The notes beneath the pieces are model-generated. The model searched no databases. It saw only the letters and a list, made by a program, of their open reading frames with translations, and had not been told where the DNA came from. This document shows, one piece after another, positions 8,013-15,959 of a stretch of DNA of 64,000 nt. The position numbers and the translations under genes were made by a program. Numbering within the stretch: position 1 is the stretch's first letter; every line of letters starts with the position of its first letter. The DNA lies in contig JAHISV010000005.1 of NCBI GenBank assembly GCA_018818065.1, positions 354,527-418,526 on the forward strand. Direction: 5' to 3'. The stretch comes from Bacteroidota bacterium. Its GTDB lineage: Bacteria > Bacteroidota > Ignavibacteria > Ignavibacteriales > Melioribacteraceae.

Positions 8013-10076
8013 CTATTTTTCTTCGTTAATTAATGCAAACATTGGCACTTCCACGCTTAATGGTCTTTTCGTGCCCGGCGTTACATCTTTGTAATCAACG
8101 CCTGCCATACCAAAAATACGGGGTACCATGGTAGAACAGTTTTTGCCTCCGCAGGAACCCATTCCTACACGAATGTTTTTTAACTGGTTAACATCTCTAA
8201 CTTCATATTCTTTTATATAGTCTATAACTTCTTTCACAGTAACATGTTCGCATTTGCAGACGAGCGCTTCTTCCGGGAAATAATTGAAATCAGCGTTTTC
8301 AAGAGGAGCAACAATCGCTTCATCCTGAACTCTAATTCCCGCAATTTTTGCAGCATTCTCAAGAGTTGTTTTAGCGGTTATAAGATGAGTTTTGAATTTC
8401 TTATTGAATCTCATCTTTACAACTTCAGCTTCTTCAAGTACTTCGCCATCTTTGTCAGTCAGGCGAATCTTATCACCAATTTCAAAGTTTGGAATGAACT
8501 CATGAGGAAGTACAACCTCCGCAAATTGACCATCAACTTTACGTGCCATGGTGATGGCGAGTCCGGGGCAGATACCCATGCACAAAGCACAACCTGAGCA
8601 ATCATCTGTAAAGTAGGGGATATCCATTATGTTATTATGTTCGCCCCGTAATTCGATACCGCCTTTTGGGCAGACGGAAGTACAAGGGTTACAGGGAATC
8701 TCCTGATCACAATGTATAACCGGCTGGAAACTTTCATTAAGTACCGGTGCTTCTCTTTCAATAATTTTGCCGGGGTGACTCTTAAGTACCTCAGCTTTTT
8801 CCAAAAAGCTTGGATCAATCTCGACATCTTTCCCGAGAAGCTGAGCCATTTCCATACCAGCGATTCTTCCGCCGAACATTGCGGAGGATGCTTCTGCTAT
8901 TTCTTTGGCATCACCGGCATTCACAACCTTAAAGCCGAATGATTTTGCCATCTCATAAAATTCATCAACGGGTGAAAGCCCTACGGCAATAAGCAGAGTA
9001 TCAACCTCAAATGTTTTAGCTGTTTCAAGCAATGGATGCCAGTTCTCATCAACTTCAGCAATCGTTACACGCTCAACCTTACCATCACCTTCCGCACAAA
9101 GAACAGTATGACGAAGATAGATGGGAACGCCCATACGTTTTATTTTGTCGGAGTGAACCTTGTACCCGCCAACTTTATCAAGAATATCGCAAATACCAAC
9201 TGCCTGAATGCCGGCCTGCAAACCATGGTAAGCGCCAATGAGTCCAACGTTTCCACTTCCAACAATAAAAATCCTTTCAGATGAACGAACGAGGTCACGA
9301 TTAACAAGCGTTTGGAAAGCACCTGCGCCATAAACACCGGGCAGGTTATTGCCGGGGAAGACAAGCGATTTTTCGCGTGCACCTGAGGAGACAACTATTC
9401 CATCAAACTCCACGAGAATGTAGTTCTTGTTATCAATAAAAATTCCGGCTTTTTGATCCTTATAAACACCAACAATTGAGGCGTTAGTAAGAACAGTAAT
9501 ATTTTCAAATGACCGGACATCATCTTCCAGTTTATGTCCGATGTCTATGCCCCGTGTTCCGGCGTAACAGTCAGCGATAGAACCAAAGAACTTGTGAGTC
9601 TGGAGTAGTAATTTTCCGCCCAGTTCGTTTTTGTCATCAACAAGGATGACTTTAAAATCCAGTTTCGCGAGCTCAATTGCAGCAGTAAGTCCTGATGGAC
9701 CGCCGCCAGCAACGAGAACATCACATTTCATGTTTTTAATCCCAGTCTTGCCCATAGGCGTTTCATCCATGGGTAGTTCAGGTATGTGTACAAGTGTTTT
9801 AATTTTCATCCCTTCTTCAAGGGGAGTAATGCATGATTTGAGTGGAAAGCCATCAATAATAAGAGTGCAGTGAGAGCACTGACCATTTGCACAATAAATT
9901 CCCTGCGGGTTATCGTTTACCTTATGAATGGCAAACTCTTTAACGCCATTGGATATTAGTGCTGATGATACTGCTTCACCTTCGTAGCCATCCAGAACTT
10001 TTCCGTTGAAGGAAAAATTTACGAGTTTCCTTCCTTCCGGCTGATCAAGTACCGGATGGTTGGTAATTCTGTCCAT
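8013..10076 (-). CDS. Fused HcnA-HcnB-like dehydrogenase subunit with three Fe-S domains
   Basis: This 687-residue redox subunit carries electrons from the DadA-like partner. In order it shows: a [2Fe-2S] ferredoxin domain at about 17-100 with Cys62, Cys67, Cys70 and Cys82 (YCANGQCSHC); a Rossmann FAD site GGGPSG at 124-129; a second nucleotide-binding motif (IVGSGNVGLIGA) at about 255-275; an inserted 2x[4Fe-4S] ferredoxin domain (CNPCTSVCPKGG and CSGCALCMGICPG); and a C-terminal BFD-like [2Fe-2S] domain (CKCEHVT and SCGGKNC). HcnA, about 100 residues, and HcnB, about 470, are usually separate genes, so this is a fusion, and the extra dicluster ferredoxin lengthens it. It is the first gene of a two-gene operon. 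Substrate unknown. Confidence 0.85.
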   Translation of the reverse strand: MDRITNHPVLDQPEGRKLVNFSFNGKVLDGYEGEAVSSALISNGVKEFAIHKVNDNPQGIYCANGQCSHCTLIIDGFPLKSCITPLEEGMKIKTLVHIPELPMDETPMGKTGIKNMKCDVLVAGGGPSGLTAAIELAKLDFKVILVDDKNELGGKLLLQTHKFFGSIADCYAGTRGIDIGHKLEDDVRSFENITVLTNASIVGVYKDQKAGIFIDNKNYILVEFDGIVVSSGAREKSLVFPGNNLPGVYGAGAFQTLVNRDLVRSSERIFIVGSGNVGLIGAYHGLQAGIQAVGICDILDKVGGYKVHSDKIKRMGVPIYLRHTVLCAEGDGKVERVTIAEVDENWHPLLETAKTFEVDTLLIAVGLSPVDEFYEMAKSFGFKVVNAGDAKEIAEASSAMFGGRIAGMEMAQLLGKDVEIDPSFLEKAEVLKSHPGKIIEREAPVLNESFQPVIHCDQEIPCNPCTSVCPKGGIELRGEHNNIMDIPYFTDDCSGCALCMGICPGLAITMARKVDGQFAEVVLPHEFIPNFEIGDKIRLTDKDGEVLEEAEVVKMRFNKKFKTHLITAKTTLENAAKIAGIRVQDEAIVAPLENADFNYFPEEALVCKCEHVTVKEVIDYIKEYEVRDVNQLKNIRVGMGSCGGKNCSTMVPRIFGMAGVDYKDVTPGTKRPLSVEVPMFALINEEK

Positions 10077-10820
10077 ATCTATTCCTTAAAAATTATAGGA
10101 AGAACAATTAGTGCGATACCGACATCCGATTTAGCGCTCTTACCCTCTTAGGCTGCAAGCAGCAGATCCCGAAGAGCGATATCGGATAGCGATCGCTAAG
10201 AATATATACTAATTGTCATTAATGAAGTTGCACCCTAAACGTCACCCTCAAACTTGGCTGGGGCTCCCTTTGACGTTTGTTCTTCTTGCCTGGCGGCAGA
10301 AAAACTTATTCCAGTATTCGAAATCTGAACAACATTATATTGACACGATATAATTTAAGAAAATCTTCTTGAAAGAAAGAAGGGAAAAGAAAAAAAAGTC
10401 AATAGTGAATTGTCAATGGTCAATGAGAATTAAAATGATGGGATGAATTTTCCAAAAAAGTCATTCGGCTTCGCCGTCATTTGTGGTCATAAACTGCCTC
10501 TTAACCTCGCTGTCAAATATTGTCAGAAATCATTATAGCTAGTTTGGTATTTGGTAATTGGGTTTTATTTGTTATTTGCATTTTAAAATATGTTGCTTTC
10601 TCTCACTACTCAGTTCTATTGTGACATTCTTTTACAACCCTTTACTAAGCCATGACAACTTCTTCAGGTTAAGAATCGACTAATCTTTCAAATAATTCAT
10701 TAATGTTTGCCTCACAAGCTAGAGGTAAGAAAGACATCTTTTTACAATTTTTGACCAGGTGATGACACATTAAAAATTTTCGGGAAGTAATTTTAATTAA
10801 CAATTAACCAGAGGGATACC
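10077..10820. other. Long intergenic region with an imperfect hairpin and a 12-base palindrome
   Basis: No gene is visible in these 744 bases. At 10124-10187 an imperfect hairpin pairs ATCCGATttaGCGCTCTT with AAGAGCGatATCGGAT, in the leader of the leftward dehydrogenase operon. It runs into a perfect 12-base palindrome TAGCGATCGCTA at 10187-10198. Neither forms a tRNA. The rest is low-complexity AT-rich DNA. Confidence 0.45.
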
Positions 10821-11267
10821 ATGAAAAAGTTACAAGTTGTTTTAGCCGCAGTTCTAGTCACATTATTATTATCAACTAACAATTTTGCTCAGAATCAGGA
10901 AATGAAGACTGATGTTGCCGCAAATTCTCTGAATACCGGTATCAAAGCAGAAAGTAGTGAAATAAGAAAAGAGGCGCTGTTTAACTTGGCAAAAGAAGAA
11001 AATAAAGAAACAATTCCGGTTTTTATTGACAGATTGAAGACTGAAACAGATGAAGAGCTAAGACTATTGATAGCACGTATTCTTTACAATTTTAACGATC
11101 TTGAAGCAATAGAAGCTCTTGAAGACATGGCATGGAATGATGAGAATCTGAAGTTAAGAATTGTATGTGCCGGACTATGCCAGGATTATGCTTCAAAAAA
11201 TCCGAATGAATTCAGATTTAATGCTGAGGCTTTGAATAAGAAACTTAAATATGCCAAGTCTAACTAA
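10821..11267 (+). CDS. Exported HEAT-like helical repeat protein
   Basis: This 148-residue secreted protein has a signal peptide (MKKLQVVLAAVLVTLLLSTNNFAQ). The mature part reads as about three short helix-turn-helix units, for example EIRKEALFNLAKEENKETIP, then EELRLLIARILYNFNDLEAIEALEDMAWNDE (in two pieces), the alternation typical of HEAT or Armadillo repeats. CCAGAGGGATACC precedes the ATG, giving a reasonable ribosome site. It has its own apparent terminator downstream and lies just before the sigma-54 island, so it may belong to the same envelope response. A binding or scaffold role in the periplasm is likely; no partner can be named. Confidence 0.7.
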   Translation: MKKLQVVLAAVLVTLLLSTNNFAQNQEMKTDVAANSLNTGIKAESSEIRKEALFNLAKEENKETIPVFIDRLKTETDEELRLLIARILYNFNDLEAIEALEDMAWNDENLKLRIVCAGLCQDYASKNPNEFRFNAEALNKKLKYAKSN

Positions 11268-11299
11268 CAATAGAAACAGTTATTAGCGACAAAAATTCA

Positions 11300-11370
11300 G
11301 GATCAGTTGTAATAGAATTGGGTATTAAGGGTAGTCTCCTTACCTCATTTTATTAAGCTGATCCTTTTTT
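11300..11370 (+). terminator. Rho-independent terminator (branched) after the HEAT-like gene
   Basis: GGATCAG at 11300-11306 pairs with CTGATCC at 11358-11364, followed by six T. The 51-base loop contains a smaller TAAGG...CCTTA stem. The long loop makes this less certain than the other terminators in the window. Confidence 0.55.
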
Positions 11371-11537
11371 AATGCAGAAAGTTTGTAAAGTTATTTAGAA
11401 GGTGCTGCATTTTGTGTGTCCTTCTTCTTTTATTCTATTCGCCCACTCTGTCGATTCGTTCGACGTATGACGTCTTTGTTATTAGCGCCACAACTTTAAT
11501 TCTTGCGATTTTAACTGTATTTCAAGATAAATGCTTT

Positions 11538-11552
11538 TGGCACGGTTGTTTC
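11538..11552 (+). promoter_or_regulatory. Sigma-54-like -24/-12 promoter, site 1
   Basis: TGGCACGGTTGTTTC matches the sigma-54 consensus TGGCAC-N5-TTGC except for TTTC in place of TTGC. It is preceded by TTTT, giving the TTGGCACG core that also appears at 12225 and, reversed, at 18109. A start point about 12 bases downstream would give a leader of about 35 bases before the ATG at 11599. Confidence 0.6.
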
Positions 11553-11598
11553 TATAACCTCTGTAACAAATTATTCACAACAATCGCAGAGGTTCAAA

Positions 11599-12036
11599 AT
11601 GAAACGAGTAACATTATTATCAGCAGCAGCATTTTTAGTAGTAATTCTATCAGGTTCAGTATTTGCTCAGGCTACAGGACAGGGGCCACAACGCCTTAAC
11701 GGAAACCCAAATTCAACTCCATTAATGACAAATTGGGTTGATCTAAACGGTGACGGTATTTGCGATAACTTTGGTACAGAAAACCAGGGTATGAGACAGA
11801 AAGCTAACAATCAGGGCAGAAGAGGTAAAGGAGGAAATGGCACAGGAACCGCAACCGGCCAGGGTTTATTTAATGGATTTGGTGATGGTTCTGGTATTCG
11901 TCCTCAGGACGGTACTGGCTTTGGACGTGGTAATGGTTCAGGAACTGGCACGGGGACAGGCGTTTGTGACGGAACTGGAACCGGCGATGGAACTGGAACT
12001 GCTGCGCAAGGTAGAGGCAGAAGAGGTAATAAATAA
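11599..12036 (+). CDS. Secreted Gly/Thr-rich protein with a DxNGDG loop
   Basis: This 145-residue exported protein has a signal peptide (ending GSVFA). A WVDLNGDGICDNFG segment at about 46-59 has the spacing of an EF-hand or thrombospondin-3-type calcium loop. The rest is low complexity: GNGTGTATGQG, GNGSGTGTGTG, GTGTGDGTGTA and a basic RGRRGNK tail. The downstream gene repeats the VDLNGDGI(C/N)DN segment, so the two are a family. It is monocistronic: a sigma-54-like site lies 47 bases upstream and a strong terminator follows. I do not recognise a named family. A calcium-responsive or matrix-forming envelope peptide is one reading; the Cys in the loop (ICDN) could also bind metal. Confidence 0.75.
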   Translation: MKRVTLLSAAAFLVVILSGSVFAQATGQGPQRLNGNPNSTPLMTNWVDLNGDGICDNFGTENQGMRQKANNQGRRGKGGNGTGTATGQGLFNGFGDGSGIRPQDGTGFGRGNGSGTGTGTGVCDGTGTGDGTGTAAQGRGRRGNK

Positions 12037-12062
12037 TCTTAGCAAAAATTATCGTTTGTTTA

Positions 12063-12090
12063 GAAGAGTAGCTTTTGCTACTCTTTTTTT
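12063..12090 (+). terminator. Rho-independent terminator
   Basis: GAAGAGTAGC-TTTT-GCTACTCTTTTTTT forms a 9-pair stem with a 4-base loop and a run of seven T, 27 bases after the stop of the Gly/Thr-rich gene. Confidence 0.9.
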
Positions 12091-12225
12091 GTTTAAAGTG
12101 TTCTGCTTAAAAAAAGAATTCGACGAAGAAGTCGCACCAAATCGACAACTTTGTCGAGTTGATTCTTGTTATCAATAATAACCTTTGATTTTGAACAGTA
12201 TTCGATGTTTTAGTGACGAAAGTGT

Positions 12226-12240
12226 TGGCACGCTACTTGG
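12226..12240 (+). promoter_or_regulatory. Sigma-54-like -24/-12 promoter, site 2
   Basis: TGGCACGCTACTTGG matches TGGCAC-N5-TTGC with one mismatch (TTGG). A start point near 12252 would leave a leader of about 19 bases to the ATG at 12271. It lies after the terminator at 12063-12090, so it is a separate promoter for the second exported protein, the beta-barrel and perhaps the kinase and regulator genes. Confidence 0.65.
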
Positions 12241-12270
12241 TCTATATAGAATAAATGTTTTGGAGATAGA

Positions 12271-12708
12271 ATGATGAACTCATTGATAAGTAAATCCTGC
12301 ATTAGTTTTTGCCTAATTCTGGTGTTTGCTTTTATTGCAAACGCTCAGGATACAACAGCAACAAAGCAAAAGGGTAAACAATTGATACAAAATGAAAAAC
12401 CAATAATTCAACACGGTAAGAATTTTGTAGATGAGGATGGTGATGGTTATAATGATAATGCCCCCGATCATGATGGTGATGGAATACCAAATGGAATTGA
12501 TCCTGATTTTATAAAGCCAGGACTGAAAAACGAACAAAAGGAACTCCCCTATGTTGACTTGAACGGTGACGGGATTAACGATAACCTGCAGTTTGGTAAT
12601 AAAAGAAAACGACACGGGCAAAAAGAAAAAGCTATTACTCCACAGAGTGGAAATGGACAGAATGCGAATGCACAAAAAGGTAAACAAAAGGGTAGAGGCA
12701 GAAAGTGA
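12271..12708 (+). CDS. Secreted protein with three DxDGDG-type calcium loops
   Basis: This is a 145-residue exported protein with a signal peptide ending FIANAQ. It has three acidic loops: VDEDGDGYNDN, DHDGDGIPNGIDPDF and VDLNGDGINDN, all with the DxDxDG spacing of EF-hand, dockerin or thrombospondin-3 calcium sites. The tail is basic and Gln/Lys-rich (for example QKGKQKGRGRK). The third loop is nearly identical to that of 11599-12036. TTGGAG precedes the ATG. It is followed directly by the beta-barrel gene (start 6 bases past the stop), so the two are likely one operon under the sigma-54-like site at 12226. Calcium binding is inferred from the motif; the biological role is unknown. Confidence 0.78.
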   Translation: MMNSLISKSCISFCLILVFAFIANAQDTTATKQKGKQLIQNEKPIIQHGKNFVDEDGDGYNDNAPDHDGDGIPNGIDPDFIKPGLKNEQKELPYVDLNGDGINDNLQFGNKRKRHGQKEKAITPQSGNGQNANAQKGKQKGRGRK

Positions 12709-12713
12709 AATTT

Positions 12714-13862
12714 ATGAAAACAACTATAGAAGTAATAAAATTAGTATCTGTGAGAATTACAATTCTTCTCTTCACATTAATTGTTTTACAGTCCGATTTA
12801 CTCGGACAGTGGAATCTCAGTCTTTCAACAAGTCAGGAATTGAATGATAACCCATTTCGTTCCCCTATTGCTGAATCAGAATTGATTTCCACTTTTAATT
12901 TGGGTATTGAGAGAGAGCTTGATGATTTCAACCTGCTTTATTACGGAAGTTTTTCCCTCTTTAATAAATCTGTTTTACGAAACTATTATTGGCATCAACT
13001 GGGGTTATACACCTCCAATGATAATTCTATTTATGGTATTTATGCTGAACAGAGATTGAACAGAAGTGATTTTAATTTCTACAATTATATTGATTTTACA
13101 GCCTATATGAGACACTCGCTGGAAATGGATTTATTCCTTCCAACAATACTGGCTTCAGTTGCCTATAAAAAGTATGACAATGCACCTGAATACGACAACC
13201 TTTTTTTAAGTGCAGGTTTAAATATTAACAAAGGGTTCGAGACCAAAACAACATTTATAATGCAGGCGGTTTTCAATTACAAGAATTATGTGAATACAGG
13301 CACATCCTCAGGTGGACAAGGAAGAGGAAGAGGGGTGATGGCGAGTACGGAGGAGTTACCTAACATATCAACTTCTCAATTTTATTTTAATACCCGGGTT
13401 GCGCAATCATTATTCGAAAATACGGGGTTGGCGGCATTCTATATAAATCGTTCTTTATTAGGTGGAAGTGGTACGTGGGAAGGAAGTTACGATTACAATT
13501 ATAGTGACGAATCGGATTTGTATGATGACCCGGTAAGCAGAAATGAAAACAGCTTTGGGGTTGAACTGACGCAGATTTTACCACTCAATATAATGTTGAA
13601 AAGTGGATACAATTATGGAACACGTGATTACCCCACACAAGGTATTTATACCGATGCAGAGAATTACTCGGTAGATTTTGATCGATCCGATACCAACAGT
13701 TATTTGTTTCTCTCCCTCAATAAAAGTTTTCCAATTGACTCAAATGAACAGAGTTTTATAAATGTCGGATTATCATACGGTATTTTGGAAAATGAATCAA
13801 ACAGTTATTGGTATGATTACAAGAGTAATCAATTTTTAATAAATCTTAATCTTCAATTCTAA
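12714..13862 (+). CDS. Outer-membrane beta-barrel protein, uncharacterised
   Basis: This protein of about 382 residues has an N-terminal signal (ILLFTLIVLQSDLLGQ) and then alternating polar/hydrophobic strands rich in Tyr, Asn and Phe, ending in FLINLNLQF with a terminal Phe. Both are hallmarks of outer-membrane barrels. I took the ATG at 12714; an overlapping GTG at 12705 is less likely. A Gly/Arg-rich loop (SSGGQGRGRGVMAS) lies near the middle and echoes the RGRGRK and RGRRGNK tails of the two exported peptides. It follows the calcium-loop protein at once and precedes the kinase by 48 bases. It could be a receptor or export channel for these peptides; this is inference. Confidence 0.75.
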   Translation: MKTTIEVIKLVSVRITILLFTLIVLQSDLLGQWNLSLSTSQELNDNPFRSPIAESELISTFNLGIERELDDFNLLYYGSFSLFNKSVLRNYYWHQLGLYTSNDNSIYGIYAEQRLNRSDFNFYNYIDFTAYMRHSLEMDLFLPTILASVAYKKYDNAPEYDNLFLSAGLNINKGFETKTTFIMQAVFNYKNYVNTGTSSGGQGRGRGVMASTEELPNISTSQFYFNTRVAQSLFENTGLAAFYINRSLLGGSGTWEGSYDYNYSDESDLYDDPVSRNENSFGVELTQILPLNIMLKSGYNYGTRDYPTQGIYTDAENYSVDFDRSDTNSYLFLSLNKSFPIDSNEQSFINVGLSYGILENESNSYWYDYKSNQFLINLNLQF

Positions 13863-13910
13863 CTAACTTAGAAAGATAAGGCATTCAAATTATGGCGATT
13901 CACAAATAAT

Positions 13911-15959
13911 ATGACATTTATCAAGAAAATATTTATCCATCCTAAAAGCCTGTTGATAGTATTTCTGGCTGTTGCCGCTATTATTATAACATCTATTGTT
14001 AGTGAATTAATACAGAGCAAAAAAGAAGTTCTTGAGTTGATGCAGAATCAATCTCATTCTCTGCTGGAGACAATGCTTGTGTCTTCAAAGGAAGTTCTGT
14101 TAGCCAGCGACAAAATTGAAGAGGAGATTAATAACCGGCTCCTTAACAATGCGGCTATCGTAAAAATCCTTTTCGAAAATGGAGAATTATCCAATCGCCT
14201 CTTGAAAGAAATAGCTGAGCAGAATGGATTGATGAGAATTAATATTTTCAATAAGAGTGGAAAACTTCTCTATTCGAATATTCCTAATACGGTGGACAAT
14301 AATCCTGAAGTAAATGCACAAAATATTTTGTCACCCATATTTACAGGGGAACAGGATACTCTGATTGTTGGTGTCAGAGAAGCACGTGCAGAGGATGGAT
14401 ACCGATATGTTGTTGGACTATCAACCCGCGCCCGCGATGCCATTGTTCTTAATCTGGATGCTCAGGAACTATTAGATATAAGACGCAGTATTGGTTTTGG
14501 AGTATTGTTGACCAGACTAACACAAAATGAGGGTGTAGTCTATACAGCGATTCAAGGTAACTCAGGATTAATGGCGGCCTCGCAAAATGTTTGGGATCTT
14601 GATGAAGCAAAAAAGAATTCTTTTTTGAAGACCACACTTATTGATACTGCCTTCGCCTGGCACCTTATAACTTTTTCGGAGGAGGAAGTTTTTGAAGCTG
14701 TTCATCCGTTTGAACTGGACGGTGAAGCAATTGGTGTTTTCAGGATTGGACTTTCGCTCGCACCTTTAAATTCTGTTAATGAAAGAAGCACTACCCGGAT
14801 AATTATTAGCGGCATTGTGCTATTGATACTGGGAAGTGTGCTAATAGCACTTGTTTATTTGAGGCAGGATTTAGGGGTTATTAAAAAGGAATACAATTAT
14901 CTGGAAGGTTTTTCGCAAAAACTTTTTCAGGATGTTAAAGATGCAATAATTGTGCTCGATGGAGAAAGGAATATTAAAGAAATAAACCTGGCCGGGCTCA
15001 AACTCTTTAATATAAAAAGAGAGGAAGCGATTAACTCAAAACTAGCACCAATGCTTTGCGAGGAAGCTGAGAATAACATTTTTAATAATTCATCTAAAAT
15101 TATTGAATCGAATTGCAGCATTAATGGAGTTATGAGAGTGCTTCTTCTTTCGAAGAGTGAGATCAATCATGAAGATAAAGAAGCTGATTTAGTGCTTATT
15201 ATTAAAGACCTCACCGAGTTGAAGGAACTTGAAAAACAAGCGGCTCGTAATGAACAATTATTTGCTATGGCTCATTTAGCCTCAGGAGTTGCCCATGAAA
15301 TACGAAATCCGCTAAATACTATAGGTACTATCGCCCAGCAGCTGGATCGTGATTTTGAACCGGTTAAAGAGGTTGAACAATATCATAGTCTTTCGAAACT
15401 GGTTTATAATGAGGTGAAAAGAATTAATCGTACTATTGAAAATTTTCTAAAATTTGCCAAACCTCTTCCAATTTCTACCTCCGAGTTTAATTTGATGGGG
15501 TTGATGGAAGAAATAGAAACTCAATACAAGTCTTTGTTAGCAGAAAAAAATATAAAATTTTCTCTGTCTAATTCATGGGCAGGAATTGTTAAATGGGATC
15601 GTGATCAAATAAGACAGGTTTTAATGAACTTTATTGAGAACGCAAAAGATGCCATTGGAAATGAGGGTGAAATCAATTTGTTGATTGGTAAACCGGAAGA
15701 TCACGTAATTATTATTATTGAAGATAATGGCAAGGGTATTGCTGAAGAAGATGTAAACAGAATATTCAACTTGTATTTTACTACCAAAGCCGAGGGTACC
15801 GGAGTTGGACTTAGTATGGTACAAAGAATAGTAAGTGAACATGAGGGAGTGATTCTAGTTGAGAGTGAACTGGGAAAAGGCACAAGGTTTACTTTGAAAA
15901 TTATGACGCATATTGAAAAGGAATGTGATGAAAGAATTATCAATATTATTAATAGATGA
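13911..15959 (+). CDS. Membrane sensor histidine kinase (NtrB/ZraS-type)
   Basis: This 682-residue kinase phosphorylates the sigma-54 activator that follows. It has a first membrane helix at about 13-32, a long periplasmic sensor region to about 294 with a Cache/PAS-like look, a second helix at about 295-316, a cytoplasmic PAS domain at about 335-430, a HisKA domain with phospho-acceptor His462 (GVAHEIRNPLN), and an HATPase domain with the N box (NFIENAKDA, about 572), G1 (EDNGKGI, about 604) and G2 (GTGVGLS, about 629). All catalytic boxes are intact. It overlaps the response-regulator gene by 32 bases, so the pair is translationally coupled. The signal is unknown; the neighbouring exported calcium-loop proteins suggest an envelope or metal cue. 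Confidence 0.93.
   Translation: MTFIKKIFIHPKSLLIVFLAVAAIIITSIVSELIQSKKEVLELMQNQSHSLLETMLVSSKEVLLASDKIEEEINNRLLNNAAIVKILFENGELSNRLLKEIAEQNGLMRINIFNKSGKLLYSNIPNTVDNNPEVNAQNILSPIFTGEQDTLIVGVREARAEDGYRYVVGLSTRARDAIVLNLDAQELLDIRRSIGFGVLLTRLTQNEGVVYTAIQGNSGLMAASQNVWDLDEAKKNSFLKTTLIDTAFAWHLITFSEEEVFEAVHPFELDGEAIGVFRIGLSLAPLNSVNERSTTRIIISGIVLLILGSVLIALVYLRQDLGVIKKEYNYLEGFSQKLFQDVKDAIIVLDGERNIKEINLAGLKLFNIKREEAINSKLAPMLCEEAENNIFNNSSKIIESNCSINGVMRVLLLSKSEINHEDKEADLVLIIKDLTELKELEKQAARNEQLFAMAHLASGVAHEIRNPLNTIGTIAQQLDRDFEPVKEVEQYHSLSKLVYNEVKRINRTIENFLKFAKPLPISTSEFNLMGLMEEIETQYKSLLAEKNIKFSLSNSWAGIVKWDRDQIRQVLMNFIENAKDAIGNEGEINLLIGKPEDHVIIIIEDNGKGIAEEDVNRIFNLYFTTKAEGTGVGLSMVQRIVSEHEGVILVESELGKGTRFTLKIMTHIEKECDERIINIINR

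Noticed and set aside
10105..10180. tRNA-like string (GGGTAAGAGCGC on the minus strand) in the leader of the dehydrogenase operon
   Set aside because: No acceptor stem, no TTC arm and no CCA-side pairing; only a D-arm-like piece by chance inside an imperfect hairpin.
12313..12687. Hydrophobic antisense frame of 124 codons opposite the calcium-loop protein
   Set aside because: The GAT-rich acidic loops read as Ile/Thr-rich on the other strand; no start context or homolog-like pattern.
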